Positions 12,980-24,418 of a DNA stretch of 64,000 nt are shown here, piece after piece. A model generated the notes under the pieces. It made no database searches and was not told where the DNA came from. It saw only the letters and a program-made list of their open reading frames with translations. The stretch is from Bigelowiella natans CCMP2755 (taxonomy: Eukaryota > Cercozoa > Chlorarachniophyceae), in NCBI GenBank assembly GCA_000320545.1, contig ADNK01002325.1:62001-126000 (forward strand), given 5' to 3'. The position numbers and the translations under genes are program-made. The stretch's first letter is position 1, and every line of letters begins with the position of its first letter.

Positions 12980-14455
12980 TTGTGTTTGCAGTAGTATGCT
13001 GGAGCTTACGTTTTGGACAGGTCGGAGCGAGGAGTAGGAGTAGGAGGAGGGCGTTTGTTATGATGACGTCTAGATATTGCAGATATAGCACCACCACCAC
13101 CAGATGTGGGATTGCTGCCGCTGCTGCTGCTGCTGCTGCCTTGATTGAGGCCACTGAAGCTCTCTTTGCGTTGCCTTTCGTATAGAAGTCGTCGCCCCAA
13201 GGAGCTGCCCTTATTCGTCATCGTTCCTGCCGTTGATGTTGTTGTTGTTGTAGTCTTCTTCTTCTTCTTTTTATTACCCCCCCCCCCACCACCAGCAGAA
13301 ACACTCCCATGACTACTTCCACCCGATGACAATAAGAAGTTGTTGCAACTGTTGTTGGCACCCCCACCTCCACCATCAGCACCCAACTTGCTCTTGCCCT
13401 TGATCGACGTTGAGGAGGAAGATGAGGAGGACGATGGGAGAGTAGGTCTGCTGTTATTGGCCAGAACATAACGCATGTGCAAGGACAGGTCGTTTCCGTG
13501 CCACTTGAATACGAATCGCTTGGTGCGCTTCAAGATCGATAGCACCCGCTGCGCGGCCCGGAAACATGCCAGGGATTTTGACTTCTGCAAGGTATTAGCG
13601 AGAAGATCATTCCGATGACCCAGCTTCCTGTAGTAGTGTTATGATTGATTAACAGCACATAGTAATAAGAATAGTAATGATCAGTAAATCATGAAAGCAC
13701 CATGATTTCATCATCATCATCATCATCAATAACATCATTGATATCACTACTACTACTACTACTCCTCTTCCTCCTCCTCCTACTATTACGATTTATTACC
13801 TGTGGATTACCCCAAGCCATTGATGGCAATTGTACTGCCCTTCGAGGTGTTGGGCCTTGCGAAACTGCGACAGGGCGCGCTGATAGCAGCCACGTGCTTT
13901 AGCATAGCTCTCTGTCTTGACGAAGACGTAGCCTATGGCCGCCTGAGAGACCGCCTGACCTAATATACAGCTTGCAGATTTATAAAGACTATATGCCTCG
14001 ACGTATCGCTCTCGAGCCGCTACGATGTTTCGGGTGCGTTTTTGGGTCACAATGACCCCCAACATCTTCTGCAGATTTGCTTCTCCAAGCACGTCGCCTG
14101 TGTTCAAGGAAATAACGAGGAAGATTATGATGATGATGATGATGATGATGATGATATGAATCATGAATCGGTGATGATATATCGAAAGCGCGAGCCATAC
14201 CTGCTCTCTTCGCAGCCTTCAGTCCTTCTTCTGCAGCCCGTTTGCTGGCAGCAATTTGTCCATCAAGTAATAAGACACTAGAAAACGCACTTGCAAGCCG
14301 ACCGACAGGAGTTGTCGTATCGATCAGGAGGGGGGGCTTCATCATCGTCTTGTGAGAGGAAGAAGAAGAAGAAGAAGAAGAAGAAGATGATGATGAGAAG
14401 AAAAAGGACGAGGAAGACGAAGGAGGGGGTATCCTGCTGCTGCTGCTATTATTGT

Positions 14456-14487
<32 letters not shown>

Positions 14488-15863
14488 TGAGGCTGCTGTT
14501 GTTGCTGCTGCTGTGACAAGGAGCTCGATAAAGACGATGATGAGGTAGTAGCAGTAGTAGTAGTTGTTGATATGGTGGTAGTAGTAGTCGGGTAATTGCT
14601 GCTTATCTTCTCTTGTGCTGTTGCATCATCAAGTGCTACTACTTTTGTCGTAATAGGCAGTTTCTTCTTCCTCCTCCTCTTTTTCTCTTCCCTTCCTCTT
14701 TCAACCTCCTCCTCCTCCTTCTTCTCTTCCTTTTCACCATTATCATCTTCTTTGCTGCACTTGAGGCAATGCCACATATTCAGCTTGTAAAACTGTACTT
14801 TTGCGTAGACAGCAATTGACTCACGAGTCCCGCGCCCCATGTTGTGGAACAATCGATCTGCTACTTTTCCAAAGTACTTTTGGCAGCGGATTAGCAGCCA
14901 TTGCCGCAGGTTCGGGTTTCTTTGCACCAGCATCTGCGAGAACCTGACGACCGAAGAACGATACAACAATGATTGTATTATTACACAATGTCATCATAAC
15001 TGCTGCACTGTACTAAATGGCCAAATTCAATCATGAAGAGTACCTGCAAACAAAGGGGAACATGCTATAAACGTTCTGTCGTAGCCGCTGCTGCAGCCCC
15101 CTTTTCTTGTTGTTATTCTTTGGGAGGATCATGCCGAATCCTGATGTGCTTGTTCCCCCCCCCCCTCCTATTGTCTTAGCTGGACGAGTGCAGGTAACGA
15201 GGGAAGCTTTCAGCAGAATCTTAGAAGAGAGCAAAGAAAGGAGGATGTGTCAGCTTCATCACACACGCACACACTTATCTCCTCCTCCTCCTACTACTAC
15301 TACTACCTGAACATGCGTTTGCCAAGAGGCATTTCCCCATATACTCTCCAAATCACACGGCATTGCACCGCCGGGCAAAAACCCGAGCAAGCAGAAGAAC
15401 TCCTTCGTCTTCGGGCTCGTCTTAGCAACCTCATCGACGGAAACTTGCAAGCTGGCCTCGAGTATCTTGACGACGCTCTCCTCTTCCTCCTCTATACCTG
15501 CAAGTCCCTGCGAGCAGTAGCCAGGTGATACACCATCTTCCCCACCCTAACAACAACAACAACAACAACAACAGGAAGGAGAGATCATAAACGAAGAATA
15601 ATGTTCTTGATAAAGAAATAGATTTATGTGTTTGATCCTTCTCCTTACTCAGCATTACCATACCACTACTACTACTACTACTACTACTACCTGCGTTGTT
15701 GCTGTACGAGGAGAAGACTTCGATTGAAGCAGTGCCAGAACTTCCAACAGAGAGCGATCCTGCAGCAATGGAGCTGCAAGCGTGATAGCGTGGGGGTGAC
15801 CGTTGAGAAACTTCAAGATAGGGTGCTCAGACAGGTTTTTCAGCGTTGTGTCAGCACCTCCCA

Positions 15864-15897
<34 letters not shown>

Positions 15898-16357
15898 GGC
15901 TTCAGTGTTAGCCCCTCCCCCCTTTAAGCGATCGTTGCTGCCTTGTTCTCCTCCTCCTCCTCCTCCCCTTCCTAGTCCTTCTTGGAGCTCTTCCTTGTCG
16001 ATATCCCTTGGGCACCATTGCATGAATAGAATCGCTGCGTGCACAGGCTGCAACGGAGTCAGGGTGTAGACCTGGTAGTAGGTAGGTAGGTAGATAATAG
16101 AAGGGGGAGGAAGGAGAAGGAAGAAAAACAAGCCAATGAATAAGCAATAGAAGATCCATCTGCAGCAGCTGCTGCTGCACTTGATGATGGTCTCCTCCTC
16201 CTACTCTCTTCTACCTTTTCTGCACAATCAAGCAAGCCCTCACAATTTCCAAGGGCCTGACGAGACGCCACCAGTAGCTTCAGATCACGTGAAACGTCGA
16301 GAATACGACGAATCATAGCTCGGAACTCCCTACAAAAACAACTCGTTAGTTGCCAAC

Positions 16358-16397
<40 letters not shown>

Positions 16398-16634
16398 AAG
16401 GAGGGGGGGGGGGGGGGGGAGAACAAGCGACGACGACCTGGAGTCTCCATGCAATGGATCTTCAGCATTATCAAGAACAAGCAATACATCTCGCCCCCGT
16501 AGTTGGTCTAAAACTGATAGTAACAGGAGGAGGATGAACAAAAGGCAGCAGCAAGACTCGCATCATCATTTTCTCCTCTCCAGTGATGAAACATTTTATA
16601 AATTTTAGATCATCACCAGGAAAGCACTTACTAC

Positions 16635-16668
<34 letters not shown>

Positions 16669-19600
16669 AACCCCCTTTCAACGACCAAACACCTCCTTCT
16701 GCATGCACACAACACTACTTGCGATGGTGATATAATGATAAATACCTTTCTGCTCAGCTTCCTTCCCCTCTGCTGCCTTCTGGCAGTCGATATGCACGTT
16801 GTGTCTTGAGAGAATGAGCCTGAGCGCAGCTAGCACCGCAGCAGGGGTGCGACAGCCTCGCAGACTCACATAAAGTACCCCGTCCTAGTAAGATGTAAAC
16901 AGCAACGCAGAACAAATCTGATGTGATATGAACCATACATACATACATACGATTATCTCTATTTCCTCCTTCTCTCCCCCCTCGCCCCCTCTTATTATCC
17001 ACCAGACACCTTGTACAGTTGCCTAGGTAAAACGAAGTGTGCGACAGCCTTTGCCAGTGAGCTTTTCCCAATCCCTGGAGGGCCTCTTACTGTTACTAGC
17101 CGTTGGTGGGTTAAAAGCTGAATTGTAGTAGTAGTAGTAGCAGCAGCAGCAGCAAGTGAGATGATGATGATGATGATGATGATGATAATGATGAGCGATA
17201 CAACAACACCGATTGGGCTATCAAAGGGGCATAGTTTTGGCAGAAGACAAACATATTGAAATTTGGGAATGTACTACTACTACTACTACTACTACTACTG
17301 CATACAGAGAGAGGGGGACAAGGATGGTGCTAACGATGATAATCTTGACAAACACAAACAATGCTTGCTTCACACGCACAAAACGCAGGCAGCTCACCGT
17401 CCTGTAACTGTACGGTTCTATATAATATTCGCTCATCACCTGTATGACGTGATAGAGCTCCTTCTCCCTCCCAATAAAAAAGCTCGTGGGAGGGGGCAGC
17501 AGCGCGAAAGATGGGATCGGCGTCGCATCTCGCCAGGAACCCTCCGTGTAGTTGGAAAACAGCGGGATGGAAGAGGAGGAGGAGGATGAGGAGGAGGAAG
17601 CTGAAGAAGAGCCTGAGAGCCTTCTGGAACGAATGTGAGCCGACACCATGTCCATACTGCTGTCATCAACACTACCATTACTACTACTAGTACTAGTAGC
17701 AGCTGCTTTGCAGTTCTGATCACACTCTACACAGGAATTGACATCTTCCCTCATCCCCACCAGAGCACTCTTGTTTCTTTTCATAGTCATCGTCTTGTTG
17801 TTCTGAGTAAGCAGGACAAATTTATCACTTTCGATCTCCGCATTGGGGACTGTCGCAGCGGCTTTGACTCGTGAGCGACCGATACGGAATGCTTCCGACA
17901 CCGTGTGCCCTGTGAATAAGGAGTGATAGAAGGCCCTTGAAAAAGCTATCGATGACTCGTCCATGATTCTCTCCGACCGCTTGACACACACAGCAAACTT
18001 AACCCCAGCAGAAATGAAGGCTTGGCCGATCAGACGTGAGTGACAGGATGCGACAAATACCAGCTCTAATGAATGCTGGTTAGAGGCCTGTTTGCAAGGT
18101 TGTTGCAGTAGTTTTGTTCAGATATTGACCAAGGGGCATTCTCATTGAAGCTGGTAGTTATCATGTGCATGTGGTGCTCTCTTTTCGTCGTTGATCTGAT
18201 GTGAGACATGACTAACAAACCTGGACGATTTCGTAGAGAGTGGGCACATTCAGCAAATGAGCGCAGCCAGAGCCATTTTCAAATACGAGGTAGTCGTTGC
18301 TCTTTCCGTCGGTTAAGCCGTGGCCGGAAAAGTGTAGTATCCTTGCGCCATTGCTGATTATCACCCTGAGCATATCGGTGGTGGGGGGAACGTATCTAAC
18401 CGTGATACAACGGGCAGCTTCTCCCAGTGAGTCCGCCAGGAACTTTCGCTCAGATTCGTGGTCTAGACGGTCATGCAGGGGGATCGGTTGGCCTGAATCA
18501 CGTAGAAGGGTAAAATGTGTATGGAGAAGGCGGAGGGACAATATTTGATAGGCATTGTTTGTTGTCTATCTACGTATATAGTGGCCTGCTTGTGGCTTAG
18601 CGCTCTATTTTAAGTACTTTTTTTTTTCCTTAATATTTGTCGCAGTCATCGTGCTCTCATCATCTTCCCCTCCCGATTCGTTCTTGTTATTACTAATCAT
18701 TGTAGAGAACCTTTTTCGTTGTAGATGACCAGTGGATTTGACAGCATCACTGCCATATCTACAAGGACTCCTGACGAGGGGCGATGAGAAGGAGTACTCA
18801 TGCTCATCGTACCGTAGTTCCATCTTGCAGATGTGGTGGTTGCAGGGCTATGAGGTGTTAGCGGCGGGGTTGAGAGGGGTGTTTGTCTACTGGACGAGAA
18901 AGATTGGTTTAGAGGTGTAGCTGTAGCGATTGAAGAGAGACTATCGGATGATGATCTGGAGAATGATCCCTCTGAAGAAGAGGAAAGAGACCGGCCGAGC
19001 TATTTATTTTGATATGATGTTAAGGAATTGAGAGGGGGGTTTACAATGGGAAGAAACAATGTGCAATTCTGTATGCATGGCATTTTATGATTTTAGCTTC
19101 ATGTTTTCGGGTTATTTGTGATCTAACCTTCTGGAGGAGTTTGGATGCTCTTTGAGACAAGTTACGGACCTTTATTGTTGTTGGGAGGGTATGAAAGTTG
19201 GTGGATGGAAAGAATTATTCTCCCTCAGAATAAATATTGTTAAAAGAAGCAACACGTCTGGAAATACCTTGACAGTACTTTGGTTTCGCCTCTTGAAGGG
19301 TGCTGCTGCATGGTTGTTAGTAGGGTTTGCGATGATGTCTCCAATAGAGGCTAGTTCATGTAAGATTTCATAGGCCTCATCGCACAGCTTACCCTGAAGC
19401 AGGTAATGATGACAATGATGAAGATGATGATGATGATGAGCCACAAGTTTGACTTGGTACATAAGAACGTTTAGCAGAACCTGCATATTGGCCATTGATT
19501 CTCGAGGAGTATTGCCGATCATTTTTAGTGAATGAGCGATTCTAAATCACACATAAACATGAATTTCCCGCTATTATCATTCACGGTAGATACACTGCAC

Positions 19601-20126
19601 CTTGGCGTGACTTCGCCATATCCAGTTCGTCCTCTCTGCAGATTCTTACCCTCTGCCTTCCTCCAATTCGTGGTGTCCGGCTTCCCACCCTGCCCGTTGG
19701 ACGGCATTCGCAAGGCCTGGAAAGTGGAAATCGTTCAGACTTAAGAGCCTTTTCTGGAGTGATTTATGTGTAAAATAGAGGGCTAATTATGCCTTGCGAC
19801 TTCATTATCGGACCTTCTGGACAAATTGTACAATGCTTTTTGATATGGTCCTCCGGTTTTGCCCTAGCTGAGAATTATCCTGTTTTCCTTAGATATTCTT
19901 AGCACGTTTGATGCTAGATCAACCAGCAAGCACCTTCGCGCCAAATTCTATCCGTTACTGATCCTATCCACATATTCTGTAGCTCGGTCGGAAGAACATC
20001 CTGAAAAATTAGCTTCTTTTTAATGGAGTCTTTTGTACAAATCCAGAGACGTTTTCTGCCCGCAGGCATTTTTCCTGGAACTTTCTTACACAGGTAACGA
20101 AGCAAATCGAAATTCGTACTTCTCAC
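10864..20126 (-). CDS. NLR-like STAND protein: TPR-CHAT-NB-ARC-winged helix-TPR
   Basis: A large multi-exon gene. N-terminal helical TPR-like exons lie at ~19560-19270 (IAHSLKMIGNTPRESMANMQ; GKLCDEAYEILHELASIG). A Ser/Thr-rich linker (~18990-18700) follows, ending VDMAVMLSNPLVIYNEK. The CHAT (caspase-like peptidase) domain has its catalytic His in ARILHFSGHG (His at 18320-18322) and Cys in LVFVASCHSR (Cys at 18043-18045). Next come FIGREKELYHVIQVM (~17470), a Walker A motif VRGPPGIGKSS (~17090-17058), a Walker B motif VLLVLDNAEDPL (~16490), LKLLVASRQAL (~16280) and the GxP-type motif LNGHPHAITLAAPLL (~15815). A winged-helix segment FFCLLGFLPGGAMPCDLE (~15400) precedes TPR-like repeats at ~14970-13800 such as GDVLGEANLQKMLGVIV and ESYAKARGCYQRALSQF. 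The tail (13590-10864) is mostly Ser, Gly, His, Gln and Ala runs. STAND proteins of this kind are ATP-switched signalling scaffolds. The 5' end and the membership of the last two exons (12610-11395, 11178-10864) are uncertain. Confidence 0.75.
12905..12977. repeat. (AC)n-(AT)n compound microsatellite
   Basis: An AC run (~12909-12943) is followed by an AT run (~12945-12977). It lies just past a good splice donor (sense AAAAC|GTAAGC at ~13006) in the NLR-like gene, so it is probably intronic. Confidence 0.85.
16358..16420. repeat. (GA)n plus poly-G tract in an NLR intron
   Basis: A GA run at ~16358-16388 and a G run at ~16403-16418. On the sense (minus) strand these read as pyrimidines. They fall in the intron between the Walker B exon and the next exon. 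Confidence 0.85.
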
Positions 20127-20532
20127 TATCAGAGCAGCACAAGCAGGAAAGAATGCCGGGTTTTGTACCGATATCCATGGATATTAACCGGGATTACATG
20201 TACACACCGTGCAGAGGATGAAACCGACACCGGTCCATCACTACTCCGGCCGTTTCATGCCATTGATACACGAGTCTTGAAACGTTGGTCACTGACACTA
20301 CAGGCCTGTAGATCTATCATAAAATAGTCAGTGTGAGTAGATCTATTCTCCTTTCACATCTGGATGTACGAGTAGACTGCATGGGTTGGAGACTCTGTGA
20401 TGTTAATCTATCACGATACAGATGCGGAGTGGTGGCCAAAACCGCTCCTCGACCTCTAGGCGAGATACAAGCAACACGTTGCGCAACTAGTTAGGAGGTG
20501 TCCATTTCCTTGTGGATAAAGGAAAGAACAGG
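20127..20532. promoter_or_regulatory. Head-to-head intergenic region, NLR-like / 7TM-RGS
   Basis: A short gap between divergent genes. It could hold both promoters and perhaps a small first exon of the NLR-like gene; a candidate Met is at ~20310 on the minus strand. No island composition is seen. Confidence 0.35.
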
Positions 20533-20887
20533 ATGAATTCTTTCACCATGCTGAGGACCGTTGCACTAGCAATTCACGGTAAATATAACTGATTTGATGA
20601 TAGGTAGGAGAGATTTTTGTGAAGTTAAATCAAATTTAAAATACCATGGCAGCATTAATGTGAGAATGTGATATTACCTAGCTGGCTTGGGCATCGCCGT
20701 CGTGGTGTGTGTTGTTTTGAAGCTCAATCGGAAAGACTCATATTTCATCTCGCTGAGAAATCTACTCTGGCTAAATGTGAGTGGAGATCATATGTAATAG
20801 TAGTAGTGGTAGTAGTGGTAGCGATGACATAGGAAGACATATCGTGCCTTTCAAACACGCAAGATTTCACACGCATTACGCACTCAT

Positions 20888-20927
<40 letters not shown>

Positions 20928-21553
20928 AGGGACAACATACACGAATAATGGATAAAAATATATATATGTGTGATGCTCTTGGGTTCAGATTACGTATGTC
21001 ATAACGTTGTACTTCATGCCAACGATCGCTATCATTAAGATTTACCTTCCTGAATTAAGGTAAGGTTAACACTTTCGAAGTCAAAATGAAAATCGTTTCC
21101 TACGACTTTTCACCTCTTAAAAATTAAAAATTTAAGCACTTCTTCCTTTCTTCAGTGTGCCCTGTCTATCCCACATGCTCCTTTTTCATCTCGGAACAAG
21201 TGCAGCCATGGCAATCATCTTCTACAAGTAAGTCCCAAGAGAAAAGATAGAAAAGGAGGCGTTCTATCGACGGCATTCACACATCATCGTCTTTACTTGC
21301 TGAGATCCAAATAGCGGTTTCCTACCACTCTGCTGATGTTTCATTTAGTATCTTGCGGCTTACGAAAAAGTTTCTTTACTTAACAAGGGTAATTGATAGC
21401 GAGCAATGCTATAAAAGCAAAAAGCGTGGACTTAATCATCTCAAAGTAAATTCAATAGAACTTGATGATAACGTATAAAAACAAAGGTTTACGAAATAAG
21501 GGATGCCATAATGCTAAATAAAGGGCGATCTGGGCACCGAAGTAGGAACACAC

Positions 21554-21585
<32 letters not shown>

Positions 21586-21645
21586 TCTTTAAGATATCCC
21601 AAAAACATAGAGGAATCACAACACATCTGTGGAATCCCCAAACAC

Positions 21646-21681
<36 letters not shown>

Positions 21682-21735
21682 ATACACACACCATAAAAAA
21701 TATAATACGGGTATCACGTGTGAGTTAATGCTTGA

Positions 21736-21773
<38 letters not shown>

Positions 21774-23563
21774 CACTTTAAACCTGACTGTCAGATTCTA
21801 CCCTCGAGATGATTTCGTCACCCACTATCATGAACGCCCGCTTGGGTGAGCTGAAAACAGAAGAAACTTTGAAACTGCAAGACAAACTGGAAGGCGCTCG
21901 TATAAAGTCAAGAACCGCCATTCTTTGTCTGCTAAATATCTGCTTATTTTTCTGTGATCCGGCGAATCTCTCCCATTTCACCAGCATATCCAGCGATGAC
22001 GACGACAGCAGCACATGTTCCAGTAGGAGCGTGTTGTTTCCTTTCTTCATATGCTATGTGTGGATGTTCTGGTACTGGAGGAATTTCTCCTCAGCGTTCA
22101 GTAGGGACTTTTTCTTCATCCAACTGAGTCTAAGGATTGTATCAGTTGTGACAACACTCGCAGTAGCAGTCCTTTGTGTGTGTCAGTTTAAGTACCTTGG
22201 TAGTAACTATAACCTCTTGGCCTCAATCTGTATAACGGATATGCTCCTAGTTGCTGTGCTGATAACGGACTTCATCCAACCGATTTCCATTGCCGTTTCT
22301 CATTCCAAAGTTAAGCGCCGCCAGGACTCCATCGACATGCCGACGTTGTTCCACATAATGTGCTTAGCCCCGTTGCTTAAATCATTCGAAGAGCACCTCT
22401 GGAAGGAATGGTCCGCCGAAAACATCTACTTTTATAGAGATTGCGTTTTCATTCAGGCGAAGTTCTACCACGAGAATGCTCAGCTCGATCAGCTCGAGAA
22501 AGATATAAGGACGCTTGCAGCGCAATATGTTGGTGAGAAGGCTACCACTCCAGTCAATCTTGGCTTCAGCTTCAATCGAAAGTTCAAGAAGATCCTGGGG
22601 CAGTTAGATGAGAGGAAGTTTAAGAAAAATATGCAAATAGAGTTTGAAAAGGATTTACCTGGCTACAAATATTTCGTCGGATTTGGTCTCTATCCTGGTG
22701 GCAGAAGACGGAGAAACAATCCATCGGTTGTCCAGGGAAGTATGGTAGGTTTATCTCCTGAAAGCGGAACCGATCTAAAAACGACGGCAAGAAGGCTGCA
22801 ATTTAAGCGGAGAAATGAGGCTTTTGAGGCTTTTGGGTTGGGTAAGAAGCCGGTATCGTACTGGTACTCTTCGTTCCAGAGGGCGTTAATGCTTCTCACA
22901 GAGCTGGAAAAGAGACCGACACAGCTCCCCCCTAACGTTACTCAGATTCTGCATCTCATTGAGCAGGCAAAGAGAGAGTGCTACAATCTGATGACCCGAG
23001 ACGCCTTACTGCGGTTCCTTAACAGAAAGGATATACAGAAACTAGAAAGAGAGGAACAGGCTTTTTACGCTTCTATCTCACCCGGCCACCCATCATTCAA
23101 AAGGAAGAACAGTGATGCAACGACACTAAGAGTACAGAATCTATTGGGGCAGAATACAAACAAATCTCTTGAGATGAAGTTATCAAATAGAAGGGACCTT
23201 CACAGCTCAAATTCTAGCAAAACTTTTCAGACTTCTCCTGAGAATATAGTATCAAAGAGCGAAAAGTTGAAGACCGCTACGAAAGGTTCGGATTTGAAGA
23301 GAAATTCTGTTGGAAAAGGAATCATAAGTTCTGGGTTTATTTCCTCCGTCCACGATGGGCAGAACACTGTCATTTCGATGAATCGAGCAGGTTTTGATCC
23401 AGGGAAATCACGTTTTCAGCCTATTTCTTCAATGTGTGTCTCCACTCGCAGTAATGAATTAGTTCCGATTAATGCCTCTCAAATGAGTATGGCAACGCCC
23501 GATTCCAAGAAAAACAAGTTGATACAGACCACATCTAACACGGGTCAAACATTTCATACATAG
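20533..23563 (+). CDS. Seven-transmembrane RGS-domain protein
   Basis: Probable membrane regulator of heterotrimeric G proteins, with a 7TM half and a cytosolic RGS domain as in plant AtRGS1 and many protists. Small exons encode hydrophobic segments: [16 protein letters not shown] (20533-20580), [20 protein letters not shown] (~20690), [20 protein letters not shown] (~20990) and [18 protein letters not shown] (~21180). A short piece, [13 protein letters not shown], follows at ~21350. The last exon (from ~21810) adds further hydrophobic segments ([54 protein letters not shown]). The RGS core starts [20 protein letters not shown] and ends [16 protein letters not shown]. An insert of roughly 110 residues splits it between [20 protein letters not shown] and the final helices. 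The remaining ~150 residues are Ser/Thr/Lys-rich and look disordered. The exon join before 21810 is uncertain: CTCGAG|ATG gives the right phase. Confidence 0.8.
20889..20921. repeat. (CA)n microsatellite
   Basis: A pure CA run inside an intron of the 7TM-RGS gene. Confidence 0.9.
21549..21772. repeat. Cluster of (CA)n and (GT)n microsatellites
   Basis: Two CA runs (~21549-21585 and ~21647-21690) and a GT run (~21739-21772) occupy one intron of the 7TM-RGS gene. Opposite orientations close together could form a hairpin. Confidence 0.9.
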
Positions 23564-24353
23564 CTAACTCCGTGATGTCGCCGAATCTGATGATTGGGTA
23601 TTGGCCTCGTTGACGATAAGTTTTGAAACATCGAAAATCGATGTGCGGACTCTGAATAGTCCATGCATCATCTTCAGACAAGCAATTTTAAAGTTGAAAC
23701 AAAAGGATATCATCAATGCATGTCATGGGAAATGACAATGCGTGCATGCATCAGCAAGTAGCACAGAGCCATAGCTGTCACATGAATGCATAATACAGCT
23801 CACTACTTGTGGGGTGTGTCATCTTGTAAGAGAGAGGGAGGGAGGGGGGGCGGGGGATGCGCAACCAGTGCGGTGCGCGGCGCCGTATAACTAGGAAACA
23901 CAACGCTCAGCAAATTGTACACGCACTAACACGGCCGACAATGTGCGAGCATCATCCTAGCATATGTTACATACATGCAGGCTCGTCACATGCTGAATGA
24001 TCGCAGCTGCTATGCACCACACTAGCACATGCTGCACATCATCCTGGTAGACCACGCATGCGCACGTACGACATACCTGCTCACACATGCTGTGTACGAA
24101 ACCCAGCGTATCGTAGTTTCTTTGCTTTCTGCCCATGGATATGCATAAGTGGTGTTCTGTTGGCATAGGTATGTTAGCTTAGATGCTCTGCTTAATGAAA
24201 ACCGCAGAATCATCCAGCTACAAGGAAGCGACCCATGCATACAAATGTATATTGACTCATGCATTTGGTCATCCTCATAAAACATATCGTCAATCTTCGT
24301 TCCTTGAGGAAAGCCCACTAACCGTTTGTCTTTTAGCTGCAAGATACTATACC

Positions 24354-24390
<37 letters not shown>

Positions 24391-24418
24391 AAATATATAT
24401 ATATATATATTTTTTTTT
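23564..24418. other. Convergent intergenic region with weak island (C)
   Basis: It lies between the 3' ends of the 7TM-RGS (+) and polycystin-like (-) genes. It is rich in GCATGC/ATGCAT-type words (about 23720-24170) but has only a few CTAG sites, so it resembles the other islands weakly. An (AT)n tract at ~24357-24410 lies next to the polycystin-like stop. No gene was seen. Confidence 0.5.
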
